Below are positions 23,838-32,451 of a DNA stretch of 38,131 nt, in pieces. Every line of letters starts with the position of its first letter. The stretch's first letter is position 1. The notes beneath the pieces were generated by a model, which made no database searches, had not been told where the DNA came from, and saw only the letters and a program-made list of their open reading frames with translations. Both the position numbers and the translations under genes were made by a program. The DNA comes from Phycisphaerales bacterium (GTDB taxonomy: Bacteria > Planctomycetota > Phycisphaerae > Sedimentisphaerales > Anaerobacaceae). The DNA is taken from the NCBI GenBank assembly GCA_020346325.1, contig CP070782.1, positions 4,548,803 to 4,586,933 on the forward strand. Direction: 5' to 3'.

Positions 23838-25154
23838 GTGGGCAAGCGCAGTAAGACACATCCGGGAGAGACGACCGTTTCCGTAGGTATTGTGGGCTTG
23901 GGGTACGTGGGATTGCCGCTGGCGCGCGAATTCTGCGAAGGTGGCGCGACAGTCCTGGGCTTCGACATCAATCCGCGGACCGTTTCGCTGATCAATCGCG
24001 GCCGCAGCCCCATCAAGCACATTATGAACGCGACCATGGCCGAGATGATCCGGTCGGGCCGGTTCCGTGCCACGGAGGACATGCGTCAGCTTTCCAAGCC
24101 GGACGCGATTCTCATCTGTGTCCCGACGCCGCTGACGAAGAACCGCGAGCCGGACCTGCAGTACGTCGAATCCACGTGTGTGACGATTGCCAAGTATCTG
24201 CGCAAGGGACAACTCGTTGTTCTGGAAAGCACCACCTATCCCGGCACGACGCGCGAGGTCATGTTGCCGATGCTCGAAGCGTCTGGACTTAAAGTCGAGA
24301 AGGATTTTTTCCTGGCCTATTCTCCCGAGCGTGAGGACCCGGGCAACAAGAGTTTCCAGACGGCCACGATCCCGAAGGTCGTCGGTGGCTGTGGTAAGGA
24401 AAGCCTCCGTCGAGCCCTGGAAGTTTATCGGTATGCCATCGAAACGTTGGTCCCGGTGGAGACGTGCGAGATTGCCGAAGCGGCCAAGATTCTTGAGAAC
24501 ACCTACCGCTGTATCAACATCGCCCTGGTTAACGAACTGAAGATGCTCTTCGACCGCATGGGAATCGATGTCTGGGAGGTCGTCCGGGCGGCCAGCACGA
24601 AGCCGTTTGGCTTCAGCGCCTTCTATCCCGGCCCAGGGCTGGGTGGGCACTGTATCCCCATCGATCCGTTCTACCTGACCTGGAGGGCACGCCAGTACGG
24701 GCTGCCCACGCGGTTCATCGAGTTGGCCGGCGAGATCAACACGAGCATGCCGGAATATGTAGTCCAAAGAACCGCCGACGCCCTCAACGACCGCCGCAAA
24801 AGCCTCAAGGGCTCGCGCATTCTGGTGTTGGGACTTGCCTACAAGCCGGACATCGATGATGTGCGCGAATCGCCCTCGCTCGAACTGATCGAACTGCTCA
24901 AGGCCAAGGGAGCGAAGGTCGATTACAACGACCCCTATATCCTGCAGACGCACAAGCAGCGCGAATACAATCTCAAGATGAAGAGCAAGCCGCTGACGCC
25001 AAGGATGCTGGGCAGTTACGATGCCGTGCTGATCGCCACGAACCACAGCGACTACGACTATCCTGCGGTCGTCAAGCATGCCCAACTCGTCATCGACACT
25101 CGCAACGCCACGGCGGCAGTGCGGGCCGGACGCAAGAAGATCGTGAAGGCCTAG
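23838..25154 (+). CDS. UDP-sugar 6-dehydrogenase (UDP-N-acetylglucosamine/UDP-glucose dehydrogenase family, WbpA-like)
   Basis: A 438-residue NAD-dependent enzyme that oxidises C6 of a UDP-sugar to the uronate in two steps. Domains: N-terminal Rossmann fold with GLGYVGLP (20-27) and DIN; central linker helix; C-terminal UDP-binding domain. The catalytic Cys272 is in GLGGHCIPIDPFYL; Lys217 and Asn221 in EAAKILENTYR fit the usual active-site set. GHCIPIDP with YLTWRARQYG is closer to WbpA-type UDP-GlcNAc/UDP-ManNAc dehydrogenases than to UDP-glucose dehydrogenases, but this is a judgement from motif, not a test. The start is a GTG with AGGGAGG five to six bases upstream. It follows the CpsB-like gene after 210 bases. 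The product would be a precursor for surface polysaccharide. Confidence 0.93.
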   Translation: MGKRSKTHPGETTVSVGIVGLGYVGLPLAREFCEGGATVLGFDINPRTVSLINRGRSPIKHIMNATMAEMIRSGRFRATEDMRQLSKPDAILICVPTPLTKNREPDLQYVESTCVTIAKYLRKGQLVVLESTTYPGTTREVMLPMLEASGLKVEKDFFLAYSPEREDPGNKSFQTATIPKVVGGCGKESLRRALEVYRYAIETLVPVETCEIAEAAKILENTYRCINIALVNELKMLFDRMGIDVWEVVRAASTKPFGFSAFYPGPGLGGHCIPIDPFYLTWRARQYGLPTRFIELAGEINTSMPEYVVQRTADALNDRRKSLKGSRILVLGLAYKPDIDDVRESPSLELIELLKAKGAKVDYNDPYILQTHKQREYNLKMKSKPLTPRMLGSYDAVLIATNHSDYDYPAVVKHAQLVIDTRNATAAVRAGRKKIVKA

Positions 25155-25184
25155 GCTTGGTTGTTGCCCGGGCCTCTCGCTCAA

Positions 25185-25970
25185 TCAGCGCTCGACACAG
25201 TAGGCCGCAAAGAGCGAACAACTCACGCGGGGACCATTGTAGAAGTCCAGCACGCGAAAGGGCGAGAGGAGGATCGCTTTCAGGGCGGTCACGCGCCGTG
25301 TGGCCGGAGTTCTGTAGTAGACGGCGCACCCAAGACGGCTGATGAGCCCGGTGCTATAGCTGTGGCAGATCACGCGGCCGCCGATCTCGGCAAAGAGGGC
25401 GTTGAGTTCCTCAATGCGATAGCCGCTTCTAACATGCCCGATCTTCTGGTGAAACGCCGAGCCGAAAACACGCTCGTAATTGGGCGTAGGGACGGAAACC
25501 AGGCAGAGGCCTCCGGTGCGGAGCGCGGGGCGAATATCTCTCAGGAGGGCTTCAGGGGCCTCAATGTGCTCCAGCACGTCCGCCAGGATGACCATGTCCC
25601 AAGCCTCAGCGCCAAGCGACGCGATGTGGCTGGCATCGCTGCGGAGAAACTGGAGATCGCGATCCAACTCGAGAACTTGGGCTAGCCGTCTGGCTTTCTC
25701 CAGGCCTTCGGGATCGATGTCGAGGCCGAGGTAGGAGAGAGTGACTCCCTCACGCCGGGCCAGTCGAGCCAATTCGAAAGCATTGACCCCGTCGCCGCAG
25801 CCGACCTCGAGCACCCGGCAACTCGATCCCGCCTGAACGTGGTCTCGGAAGAAACCCAGGATCGGTTTCAGTCTGAGATGTGTGTGCAGATCGAGGGTGC
25901 CTAGGCAGCGGATGACCAGAGCCGAGAGTCTATTTCCGGAGATACGGGAGTATGCACTGCCGATTGGCAT
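25185..25970 (-). CDS. Class I SAM-dependent methyltransferase
   Basis: A 261-residue methyltransferase. The SAM-binding motif I VLEVGCGDGVNAFELA is at 53-68, with LGLDIDPEG at 81-89, RSDASHIASL at 110-119, and motif IV DMVILADVLEHIEAPEALL at about 125-143. The C-terminal part has a cap-like region (NALFAEIGGRVICHSYSTG) often seen in methyltransferases acting on sugars, lipids or polyketides; the substrate is not identified. A longer frame to 26435 overlaps the pseudopilin gene in another frame and is rejected. ATG 25970 is preceded by AGAGGA with a ten-base spacer. It converges on the UDP-sugar dehydrogenase and lies downstream of a pseudopilin; a sugar-modifying role is only a guess from position. 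Confidence 0.85.
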   Translation of the reverse strand: MPIGSAYSRISGNRLSALVIRCLGTLDLHTHLRLKPILGFFRDHVQAGSSCRVLEVGCGDGVNAFELARLARREGVTLSYLGLDIDPEGLEKARRLAQVLELDRDLQFLRSDASHIASLGAEAWDMVILADVLEHIEAPEALLRDIRPALRTGGLCLVSVPTPNYERVFGSAFHQKIGHVRSGYRIEELNALFAEIGGRVICHSYSTGLISRLGCAVYYRTPATRRVTALKAILLSPFRVLDFYNGPRVSCSLFAAYCVER

Positions 25971-26143
25971 AAGCCAAAGATCCTCTGTCCTCACCGACCT
26001 GGTCCGGTGGTTTCTGTCTGTCTGGCTGAGATCCTTCGAGACTGCGACTCGGGAGGAACGCCGGGCCCACGATAGTCGATCCTGTGGGCACGAGCAAGGA
26101 TTTGCATCGGCAGCAGGGGCCGCGCCAGTGCGAAGACCGCCGA

Positions 26144-27073
26144 TCAGCGCAGTCCAACGCGTGGCACGTAGAACGTCCCCGGCCCCGTACCCGGTGGATA
26201 GGGATCCCCGGTCTCCGGCCGTATGATCACGTACATGGCGCGGGTGTCGGCAGGTGTGCAGGACTCGACGTGTCCATCCACGTGTCCGGCGTGGAGCTTG
26301 ATTCGCAAGCGGCGCAGTTCTTCTGTGGTTTCGTTGCCCGGTGTCGACCAGAACGAGGCTGAGATCGACGTGACATCCACGATTTCCGCGTCGCTGAACT
26401 GCTCGCAACTGCCGTAAGCAAGCCGGTTGCGCCAATGGTCGTAGCCCAGATAGTCACTGACCACGACGGAGCTTTCCCGGTATCCGCGTGCCGGACCGTT
26501 GGGCCCACGAAAGAGCCCTTTGTCTTCGCCGCGGTAGCCCACGTAGTTCCAGTACAGGCAGTACGTGCCAAACATCGCATCGGGTACCGTCAGTGTTTCC
26601 GGATGATCCCAATTGTCTCCCGCGTCCCACGCTTCCTGGCGATAGCGGTACGCCTGCGGGCCGTTCGGACAGAACATGACGTCGGCATCGGCGATGTAGG
26701 GGTGCAGATAGGCACTGACCGAGCGCGAGAGCCCCGGCGCCCGCTGAAGATATCCGGTCAACATGTTGGGGGCCTGCCAGTTCCAACGGTCTTCGACACC
26801 GACGGTGGCCACCGAGGGGGGATAGCGATTGGAGTTGTCAGCCGCGAACGTGTTCACGGCCATCGTGATCTCGCCCAGACGCCGTATACCTATGGTGGCG
26901 CGCGCCTGTCGGCGCGCCTTACCCAGGGCCGGCAGCAGCATGCCCATGAGCGCCGAAATAATGGCCAGCACGACCAGTAGTTCCATCAACGTAAAGCCAC
27001 TCTTGGTGCTGACGCGCAGAACGGAAGCTCGCTTCGGAGCTATACCGCAACACTCTCGCAACGTTCCGCGCAT
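26144..27073 (-). CDS. Type II secretion-like pseudopilin (prepilin N-terminal methylation domain)
   Basis: A 309-residue pseudopilin. A basic leader of about 26 residues (MRGTLRECCGIAPKRAS...) ends in the class III signal GFTLMELLVVLAIISALMGM, with cleavage before Phe and Glu at position 5. The leader is unusually long for a prepilin signal and contains two Cys; a shorter start cannot be excluded. The C-terminal half carries planctomycete pseudopilin features: YIADADVMFCPNGP, several Trp/Tyr strands, and HAGHVDGHVE near 275, a relaxed H-x9-DG-like tail. It is a distant relative of the pseudopilin at 5951, not a close duplicate. It has its own promoter (27115-27143). The minus-strand methyltransferase follows after about 170 bases. 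No secretion ATPase or secretin is nearby. Confidence 0.9.
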   Translation of the reverse strand: MRGTLRECCGIAPKRASVLRVSTKSGFTLMELLVVLAIISALMGMLLPALGKARRQARATIGIRRLGEITMAVNTFAADNSNRYPPSVATVGVEDRWNWQAPNMLTGYLQRAPGLSRSVSAYLHPYIADADVMFCPNGPQAYRYRQEAWDAGDNWDHPETLTVPDAMFGTYCLYWNYVGYRGEDKGLFRGPNGPARGYRESSVVVSDYLGYDHWRNRLAYGSCEQFSDAEIVDVTSISASFWSTPGNETTEELRRLRIKLHAGHVDGHVESCTPADTRAMYVIIRPETGDPYPPGTGPGTFYVPRVGLR

Positions 27074-27114
27074 CTTGCGTTCCGCACTTCAAAGATTCCC
27101 ACCTCGCGACCATT

Positions 27115-27143
27115 ATCATAGGCCGATCCACGCGCGACGTCAA
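27115..27143 (-). promoter_or_regulatory. Promoter of the pseudopilin gene
   Basis: On the minus strand, TTGACG (27138-27143) and TATGAT (27115-27120) are spaced by the optimal 17 bases. Transcription would start near 27108, about 35 bases before the ATG at 27073. Confidence 0.58.
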
Positions 27144-27213
27144 GGTCCATTTCGATCGCTTCGGTCTCACCGGCACTCCTGAAGGGGTGGGTTGCCTTCC
27201 GCCATGGCAACGA

Positions 27214-27247
27214 GGCGGGACCGCAGTTGTCTCACTGCCATCCCGCC
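27214..27247 (-). terminator. Two-part hairpin after the beta-helix gene
   Basis: GGCGGGA pairs with TCCCGCC (7 bp), and inside it GCAGT pairs with ACTGC (5 bp) around a six-base loop, with a two-by-two internal loop. It lies about 135 bases after the beta-helix stop codon in the transcribed direction and has no T-run. It may be a terminator helped by Rho, or a repeat-type element; copies elsewhere in the genome would decide. Confidence 0.4.
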
Positions 27248-27381
27248 CCCCAGATCGTGATGCCGCATTCGGCTCCGCCGCCTGCGAAGGCGGGCATCAC
27301 TCGGTCAGACCGCCGGTTCTGCTTGGCAGTCGCAACACGCGGCCGGACCGGGTCTTCCGCCCTCTAGACTACGATCTTATC

Positions 27382-30300
27382 CTAGTCTTCCCCTTCCATC
27401 ATGGCCCGCGCCCACTCGGTCCATTCGGTCATGTTACCGCTCGAATCACGCGCTCGAACACGAAACAGTAAACCTTGGCCAGTCCGTCCCACGAGAACGG
27501 TATAGGTGCGTTCGACCTGCCAGCCGCTGTCGAAGTCGCTTAGATCGCATTCGAAGAAGTACTCTACCGGGCCATCCGGAGAGACCACCTCGGCGGCCGT
27601 CATCTCGACGTAGTAATCGGAGGCCCCACCACCGCCGTGTACCTCATGGGGTTGCCCGTCAATGTCCCAGCGTGGCGGATTGGGCTGCAAGGAGTTCGTT
27701 GTGGCCGGCGTCGATCCCGCTCGCCCGGGCAATTCCTCCAGCCACTGTTCGTTGAGAATGTCCAGGTCATTGCCATCGACGATGCCATCGCGGTTGATGT
27801 CGCCCCGCAGAGGCCATTCGCTCAAACTGGCTTCCGGCGTGCCCCCAAAGGCACCCATGTTAATCCGGGCGCCGTTGGGCATGCGCTCGGCGCCGGGGCT
27901 GAGCCACGGATTGCCTGCGTCCACACAGGGACTCGTTACCTCATCGAAGGCCCACAGACCAAAGTTCGGCACGAAGCGTCCTCTCTCGGACAACAGGTGA
28001 TAGTCGCCGTTGGCCACATCGGCAAACAACGGATCTACCCGGATGTTGCCCTCGCCCTCGCTTCCCTGTTCGATACAACTGTAAGTCGCCGTGCAATCGA
28101 AGAGATCGCCGTCGAGGTTGTCCCACAGGATACAGTTGCTGATGTCGGGGACGGCACCGGCGTAGGCGGCGATGCCAAATTCATTGTTGGCCAGGGTCAT
28201 GTTCCGGATGGTGGGGGAGGTGCCCGCGATGAAGATGCCCACGTCACAGTTCTGGATCGCCAGGTTCTTTAGAATGCTGGTGCTGCGTTCGGCCGTGTAG
28301 AACGACACCCCGTAGCCGCCGGGTGCCTCCAGGACCGCGCCGCCCTTGGAGCCGGCCACGGTGATGGCTTTGCCGTCGAAGTTGATTTCCTCGGTGTAGA
28401 TGCCGGGCAAAACCACCACGGTGTACCCATCGCTGGCCGCCTCGATGCCTCTCTGGATAGTGGCAAACGCGTGACGAGGGCTGTATCCTTCCTGAGCATC
28501 ATCCCCATACACCGCATCGACATAGTAGTTGTAGGGTCCGTCGAACTCGTAGGCCCCCATATCAACCTTGGCGTTGACGACGCGCGGCTGTCCGGCCAGG
28601 TCCGTGGTCACCCATTCCGGCAGGAGGACTCTGCTTCCGGCGTCGATACACGGCGAGCCCACCGATAGCCGCAGGTCGTCGTCCAATGTTCCCGGCACGC
28701 CATCGGCGCCGGCCGGATCGTGAAGGCGGGGGTCAGCGTTGATGCTCCCCTGGCCGTAGCCACCACCGCGAACGTCGCTGTAGGCGATGTCGATCTGAGC
28801 GAAGGAAGAGCCTTCCACCACCGGAGTTTCTTCCCACAGGATGCAGTTGGAGAACTGCGCGGTGCTATTCGCCCAGCCGTAATAGGCATTGCCTCTCTGG
28901 GAGGCGTGGTTGGCTGTGAACGTACACCCGGTGATGGTCGTGGAAGCTCTGCTGCTGACAGCATTGACGGCTGCCCCAAGTTTGGCCGTGTTGCCGCTGA
29001 AGAGACAGTTGACCAGTAACATCTCTCCCCTTCCGGAGGCTGCTCCGCCGAAGCCTGCCGCGTTGCCGAGGAAGCGACAACTGGTGACGGTGGTCAATGT
29101 TGCGGCGTTGTAGAGCGCGCCGCCTTGTCCATCGGGGCCATCATCCTCCTGTTCATCGGTTTCGGTCTCGCCGCCCCGGCCACGCGACCGCGAACCGGCC
29201 TCGTCATTCGGATCAGCCTCAACTGTCGCACCGGCCCCGTAGGCGTCGAAGGCGATGTTGGCCCAAAAGGTGCAGCCTGTCAGACTGGGATTGCACTCGC
29301 CCGCGCTGTAGAAGGCGCCCCCGCTATGAGCAGAATTCCGCTCGAAATAGCAATCGGTCAGTACCGGATCGCTCAAAAACGTATTGTACACGGCCCCGCC
29401 GGACGAGCCGACCGCCTGGTTGCCGACGAAGGAGCAGCCCGTCAAGTGCGGATTGCTGGCGACGCAGGCGATGGCACCACCGGCAGATAGCTGCCCTATG
29501 CCGATCGTCATGTTGCCCGTGAACGCGCAATCGATCAACGTGGGAGTGCTTTGCCGCAACAGCACTCCGCCCCCATAACTCCAGGCCTCGGCGTGGTCGG
29601 CCAAGGCGATGTTCTCCACGAACGAACAGTCCTGGAAGGTGGGACTCGCATCTTCACAGGCCGCGCCGGAACCTCCCGAGGCGCCGGCGTTCGAGGCGTG
29701 GGTGGTATTGCGGTAGAACGTACACCGAATGAATCTTGGACTGGCCAACGTGATGAGGGCACCGGCACCGTCCGTAGCGGGATCGGCAGTAGGGTACGGA
29801 GGTGAGGACGTGTCCCCCCGCCGAGTTCGAGCGACCCCGGCGTTTACTCCGAAGCCTCGTCCGCCTGTAATGGTAAAGCCGTCCAGTACGCTGCTGTCCG
29901 TGACGCCAAAGGCCGTGACGACGGTATGGCAATTGTCGACACGTCTCCCATCCTTTACGAAATCAGTGAGGCCCTGCCATTCGAGGTTTTCCAGATCGGC
30001 GTCATTGCCGCGCAGATCACCGGTGAGAATGCTCGGGTAGGCTTCCACATTGCGGGCGTCCGGACGAGGATGGCCGTAGCCGCCGTAGCCGCCCCTTATC
30101 ACGACCGCTTCCGGCATGCGAAACGTCTCATCCACGCCGTCGCGCGAGGTCTGGATGTACCGATTATCGCCCGAACGAAGGATGACCGTCCGCTGGTCTG
30201 GTCTATAAGTGCCCTGAGCGACGCGAATTTCGTCACCGGCCGTGGCGCTTTCGAGGGCGTTCTGGAGACAGATGTAGGCGTCCGTCCAGTTGGAACCATT

Positions 30301-30420
30301 GTTGGCGCCGGGGGCCTGACCGTCGACGTAGATGATCCTGTCCGCCAGCACGGCATGGCTCATCCATGTCAGTAGAAGCAGGCTGGTCGCGACGCGTTGT
30401 AGAGTCCTTCTGTTCTCCAT
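27382..30420 (-). CDS. Exported right-handed parallel beta-helix protein with dockerin-like and Fn3-like C-terminus
   Basis: A 1012-residue protein with a signal peptide (VATSLLLLTWMSHAVLA, cleavage near residue 26). Mature part: a first DUF1565/pectate-lyase-like start (IIYVDGQAPGANNGSNW), then many turns of parallel beta-helix marked by repeats such as FIRCTFYRNTTH, FQDCSFVENIAL, LIDCAFTGN, LTGCSFVGN. A strongly acidic/Arg-Gly insert about 402-435 (ETETDEQEDDGPDG) interrupts the helix. A second DUF1565-like start (YYVDAVYGDDAQEG) lies near 630, with more turns to about 830. A dockerin-like calcium loop pair is at about 868-893 (GDINRDGIVDGNDLDIL), and an Fn3-like domain closes the protein. 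Such helices bind or cleave polysaccharide; no lyase active site is identifiable. Start preceded by AAAGGAG. It lies 53 bases after the sigma fusion gene and may be cotranscribed with it. Confidence 0.87.
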   Translation of the reverse strand: MENRRTLQRVATSLLLLTWMSHAVLADRIIYVDGQAPGANNGSNWTDAYICLQNALESATAGDEIRVAQGTYRPDQRTVILRSGDNRYIQTSRDGVDETFRMPEAVVIRGGYGGYGHPRPDARNVEAYPSILTGDLRGNDADLENLEWQGLTDFVKDGRRVDNCHTVVTAFGVTDSSVLDGFTITGGRGFGVNAGVARTRRGDTSSPPYPTADPATDGAGALITLASPRFIRCTFYRNTTHASNAGASGGSGAACEDASPTFQDCSFVENIALADHAEAWSYGGGVLLRQSTPTLIDCAFTGNMTIGIGQLSAGGAIACVASNPHLTGCSFVGNQAVGSSGGAVYNTFLSDPVLTDCYFERNSAHSGGAFYSAGECNPSLTGCTFWANIAFDAYGAGATVEADPNDEAGSRSRGRGGETETDEQEDDGPDGQGGALYNAATLTTVTSCRFLGNAAGFGGAASGRGEMLLVNCLFSGNTAKLGAAVNAVSSRASTTITGCTFTANHASQRGNAYYGWANSTAQFSNCILWEETPVVEGSSFAQIDIAYSDVRGGGYGQGSINADPRLHDPAGADGVPGTLDDDLRLSVGSPCIDAGSRVLLPEWVTTDLAGQPRVVNAKVDMGAYEFDGPYNYYVDAVYGDDAQEGYSPRHAFATIQRGIEAASDGYTVVVLPGIYTEEINFDGKAITVAGSKGGAVLEAPGGYGVSFYTAERSTSILKNLAIQNCDVGIFIAGTSPTIRNMTLANNEFGIAAYAGAVPDISNCILWDNLDGDLFDCTATYSCIEQGSEGEGNIRVDPLFADVANGDYHLLSERGRFVPNFGLWAFDEVTSPCVDAGNPWLSPGAERMPNGARINMGAFGGTPEASLSEWPLRGDINRDGIVDGNDLDILNEQWLEELPGRAGSTPATTNSLQPNPPRWDIDGQPHEVHGGGGASDYYVEMTAAEVVSPDGPVEYFFECDLSDFDSGWQVERTYTVLVGRTGQGLLFRVRARDSSGNMTEWTEWARAMMEGED

Positions 30421-30473
30421 GACCTTCGCTCCTTTCTCGTCAACGTGCTCGCCGCGTGGGCTCTCCGTTGCCG

Positions 30474-32348
30474 CTACGGCGTTATCAATCGCTCCAGCCA
30501 GAATCCGGGAATCTGCTGTCTTCGCGTTGAAGCGACTCTGACGCTGGCCGGGATGGTATACTGTGCGTCTGTCTCGTCAGGAATGTCCCGAAGATATGCG
30601 AAACGAAGCTCACCTTGAGGAGTCGATTCCCCGGCGCTATCCGTGCGGAAGCTGATCGTCTCGATCACATCGGCTTCCATGTCCACGGCATAGACCAGCG
30701 TAACATCGTTCGCGTACACGGTGATTATGGTGCGCGCGGCATCGTGGTCGTAGGTGGTTTCGAACGGCAGTTCTCGCTCCGCGGCGTCACGCCGGATCGT
30801 ATCGACGCAGTGCAGACCCATCCAGGGACGCAGCAAGCCTTTGAAGACGCTGCCCCCGGCACCTCGCCCGGCGATCAGGCCGGCCCGATCGTAGATGACG
30901 GCCCCGGTCGGTGTATCTACAAACGTTTCACCGCCATCCACCCTGATCTTCAGCCACGGATACTCGGCCCGGGCCGAGGCGTGGACAAACGGCAGACGCC
31001 CCATGCCCGATACGGAGCGGCCGCCGACGCGACCGGTGATCTCGAAGTAGGTCCAGCCGCGCTGGTGCATGGCATCGCGGTGGTCGACCACCGGTATGCT
31101 TTCCGGCCAGCCGACCTGGAAGTACTCCTCCTCCAACACATTGAGATGGCGGTCGATGCGCCAGATGTTGCTGCCTCGTTCGCCTTGATTGTTACAGATG
31201 ACCAACAGTCCGTTGCGATGGCGGCTGGTCAGTTCCATATCGGTCGGGTGTCCTTCGATGCGTTCGAGGAAATCGCTCAGCTGGCGACTGTCCGTGGGCA
31301 AGCGCGTGACACTCAGATCCGGCTTCCAGACGCGATAGTTGTTGATGTGGATGGTGTCGCTCTGATCGTCGAAATGATAGTTGGCGTACTGATTCTGGAG
31401 GATCTGACAGACCGGGTTCCGGCCGTCCGCGTCGGCTTGAACCAGACGCTGCATGACGGCGCCCTGATCGCCCTCGGGGAAGTAGTACCAGTATTCCTGC
31501 TTGGCCGTCGCATCCAGGTGCAGCGGACTGGCAGGCAGGGCGTGCCCCTGGTGGGGACGCGCGCCCAAGATCGCCCTGACGCGGGCGGGCTCCACGGCTA
31601 CCGATGCGACGGCAAGACTGCCGGCCGCAGCCAACGCGATCAGACCGGTCTTGCCCGTGGTGGCCCCCACCAGGGCAGCCACCGGGCCCACCTGTAGGGT
31701 CGCGCCGGTCACGGCGACCTGGGCCGCGCTGACCTTGCTGGTGGCGGTCATTTTGCCGAATGCTACCAGGGCCAGCAGGAGCGAACCTTTGCGCAGGCCG
31801 TAAGCCGACAGGCGACGGGCCAGGAATTTCTTGGCTCGGTAGAACGAGGCGCGGGCCCCGATCTCCGAGCAGCCCATCAGCTTGGCGATTTCCGCATAGG
31901 ACAGGTGGTCGTAGCAACGCATGGTGAGGATGGCGCGGTGGTGAGGCGCCAGTTGTGAGACCGATTGGGCGACGATCTGCTTCAACTCTTCGGTGACGAC
32001 CTCCGAGAGCGTATCGTCGTCCGCGACGGGCCGGGGTTCGTAGCCGGTTTCCGAGAAGTTGCGCGTCTGACGTCGCCAGAGCTTGCCGTAGTGGTTGCGG
32101 GTCTTGTTGGTCGCGATCCCGTAGAGCCAGGGCCAGAACGTTTCAGCCTTCCGCAGTTTTCGAAGAATTCTGAGCATTTCCAGCATGGTCTCCTGCACGA
32201 TGTCCTGGGTGAGGTCCTCGTTGAGCGTCAGTCGCAACACGTATTCATGCAAACGAACCCTCGCCGTCTTGGCCAAGTCACTGAGACTGTCCTTGTCGCC
32301 AAGCTGTGCCTTCTTGACCAATACAATGTCATTGTTCTGGTGAGACAT
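30474..32348 (-). CDS. ECF sigma factor fused to a membrane segment and a large C-terminal domain
   Basis: A 624-residue protein. Residues about 8-92 are sigma region 2 (LRLTLNEDLTQDIVQETMLE, ETFWPWLYGIATNKTRNH) and about 118-180 are sigma region 4 with a clear helix-turn-helix (DHLSYAEIAKLMGCSEIGAR). Normal ECF sigma factors end there (about 180-200 residues). Here follow a hydrophobic, Ala/Gly/Val-rich stretch (188-253, with GKTGLIALAAAGSLAVASVAV as a likely membrane span) and a C-terminal domain of about 345 residues, beta-rich, with no recognised family. Planctomycetes are known for ECF factors with long C-terminal extensions, which can act as built-in regulators. A membrane-tied sigma that senses the envelope and controls its neighbours is plausible. 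It is placed just before the beta-helix gene on the same strand. The ribosome site is weak. Confidence is high for sigma, low for function of the C-terminal part. Confidence 0.88.
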   Translation of the reverse strand: MSHQNNDIVLVKKAQLGDKDSLSDLAKTARVRLHEYVLRLTLNEDLTQDIVQETMLEMLRILRKLRKAETFWPWLYGIATNKTRNHYGKLWRRQTRNFSETGYEPRPVADDDTLSEVVTEELKQIVAQSVSQLAPHHRAILTMRCYDHLSYAEIAKLMGCSEIGARASFYRAKKFLARRLSAYGLRKGSLLLALVAFGKMTATSKVSAAQVAVTGATLQVGPVAALVGATTGKTGLIALAAAGSLAVASVAVEPARVRAILGARPHQGHALPASPLHLDATAKQEYWYYFPEGDQGAVMQRLVQADADGRNPVCQILQNQYANYHFDDQSDTIHINNYRVWKPDLSVTRLPTDSRQLSDFLERIEGHPTDMELTSRHRNGLLVICNNQGERGSNIWRIDRHLNVLEEEYFQVGWPESIPVVDHRDAMHQRGWTYFEITGRVGGRSVSGMGRLPFVHASARAEYPWLKIRVDGGETFVDTPTGAVIYDRAGLIAGRGAGGSVFKGLLRPWMGLHCVDTIRRDAAERELPFETTYDHDAARTIITVYANDVTLVYAVDMEADVIETISFRTDSAGESTPQGELRFAYLRDIPDETDAQYTIPASVRVASTRRQQIPGFWLERLITP

Positions 32349-32451
32349 CCTTCACTATCTATTATGTCTTGTGGGAAGGGGTGATGTGACGCGATTAGGA
32401 TGTTTTTTGCGTTTTTCCCGCGAATCGTGTTGATTCGGGCCGTCGGTCAGT

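Larger units (their letters stand above)
27074..27381. other. Intergenic region between the beta-helix gene and the pseudopilin gene
   Basis: About 308 bases with no gene. It contains the pseudopilin promoter (27115-27143), a double-stem hairpin (27214-27247) and a second hairpin CCGCCT-GCGA-AGGCGG (27278-27293). The hairpins lie in the 3' region of the beta-helix transcript. Confidence 0.6.

Noticed and set aside
23712-25184. 490-codon minus-strand open frame
   Set aside because: It is antisense to the UDP-sugar dehydrogenase, whose motifs are complete; the minus frame has no recognisable domain.
25971-26435. N-terminal extension of the methyltransferase frame
   Set aside because: It overlaps the pseudopilin gene on the same strand in another frame; the methyltransferase has a good internal ATG at 25970.
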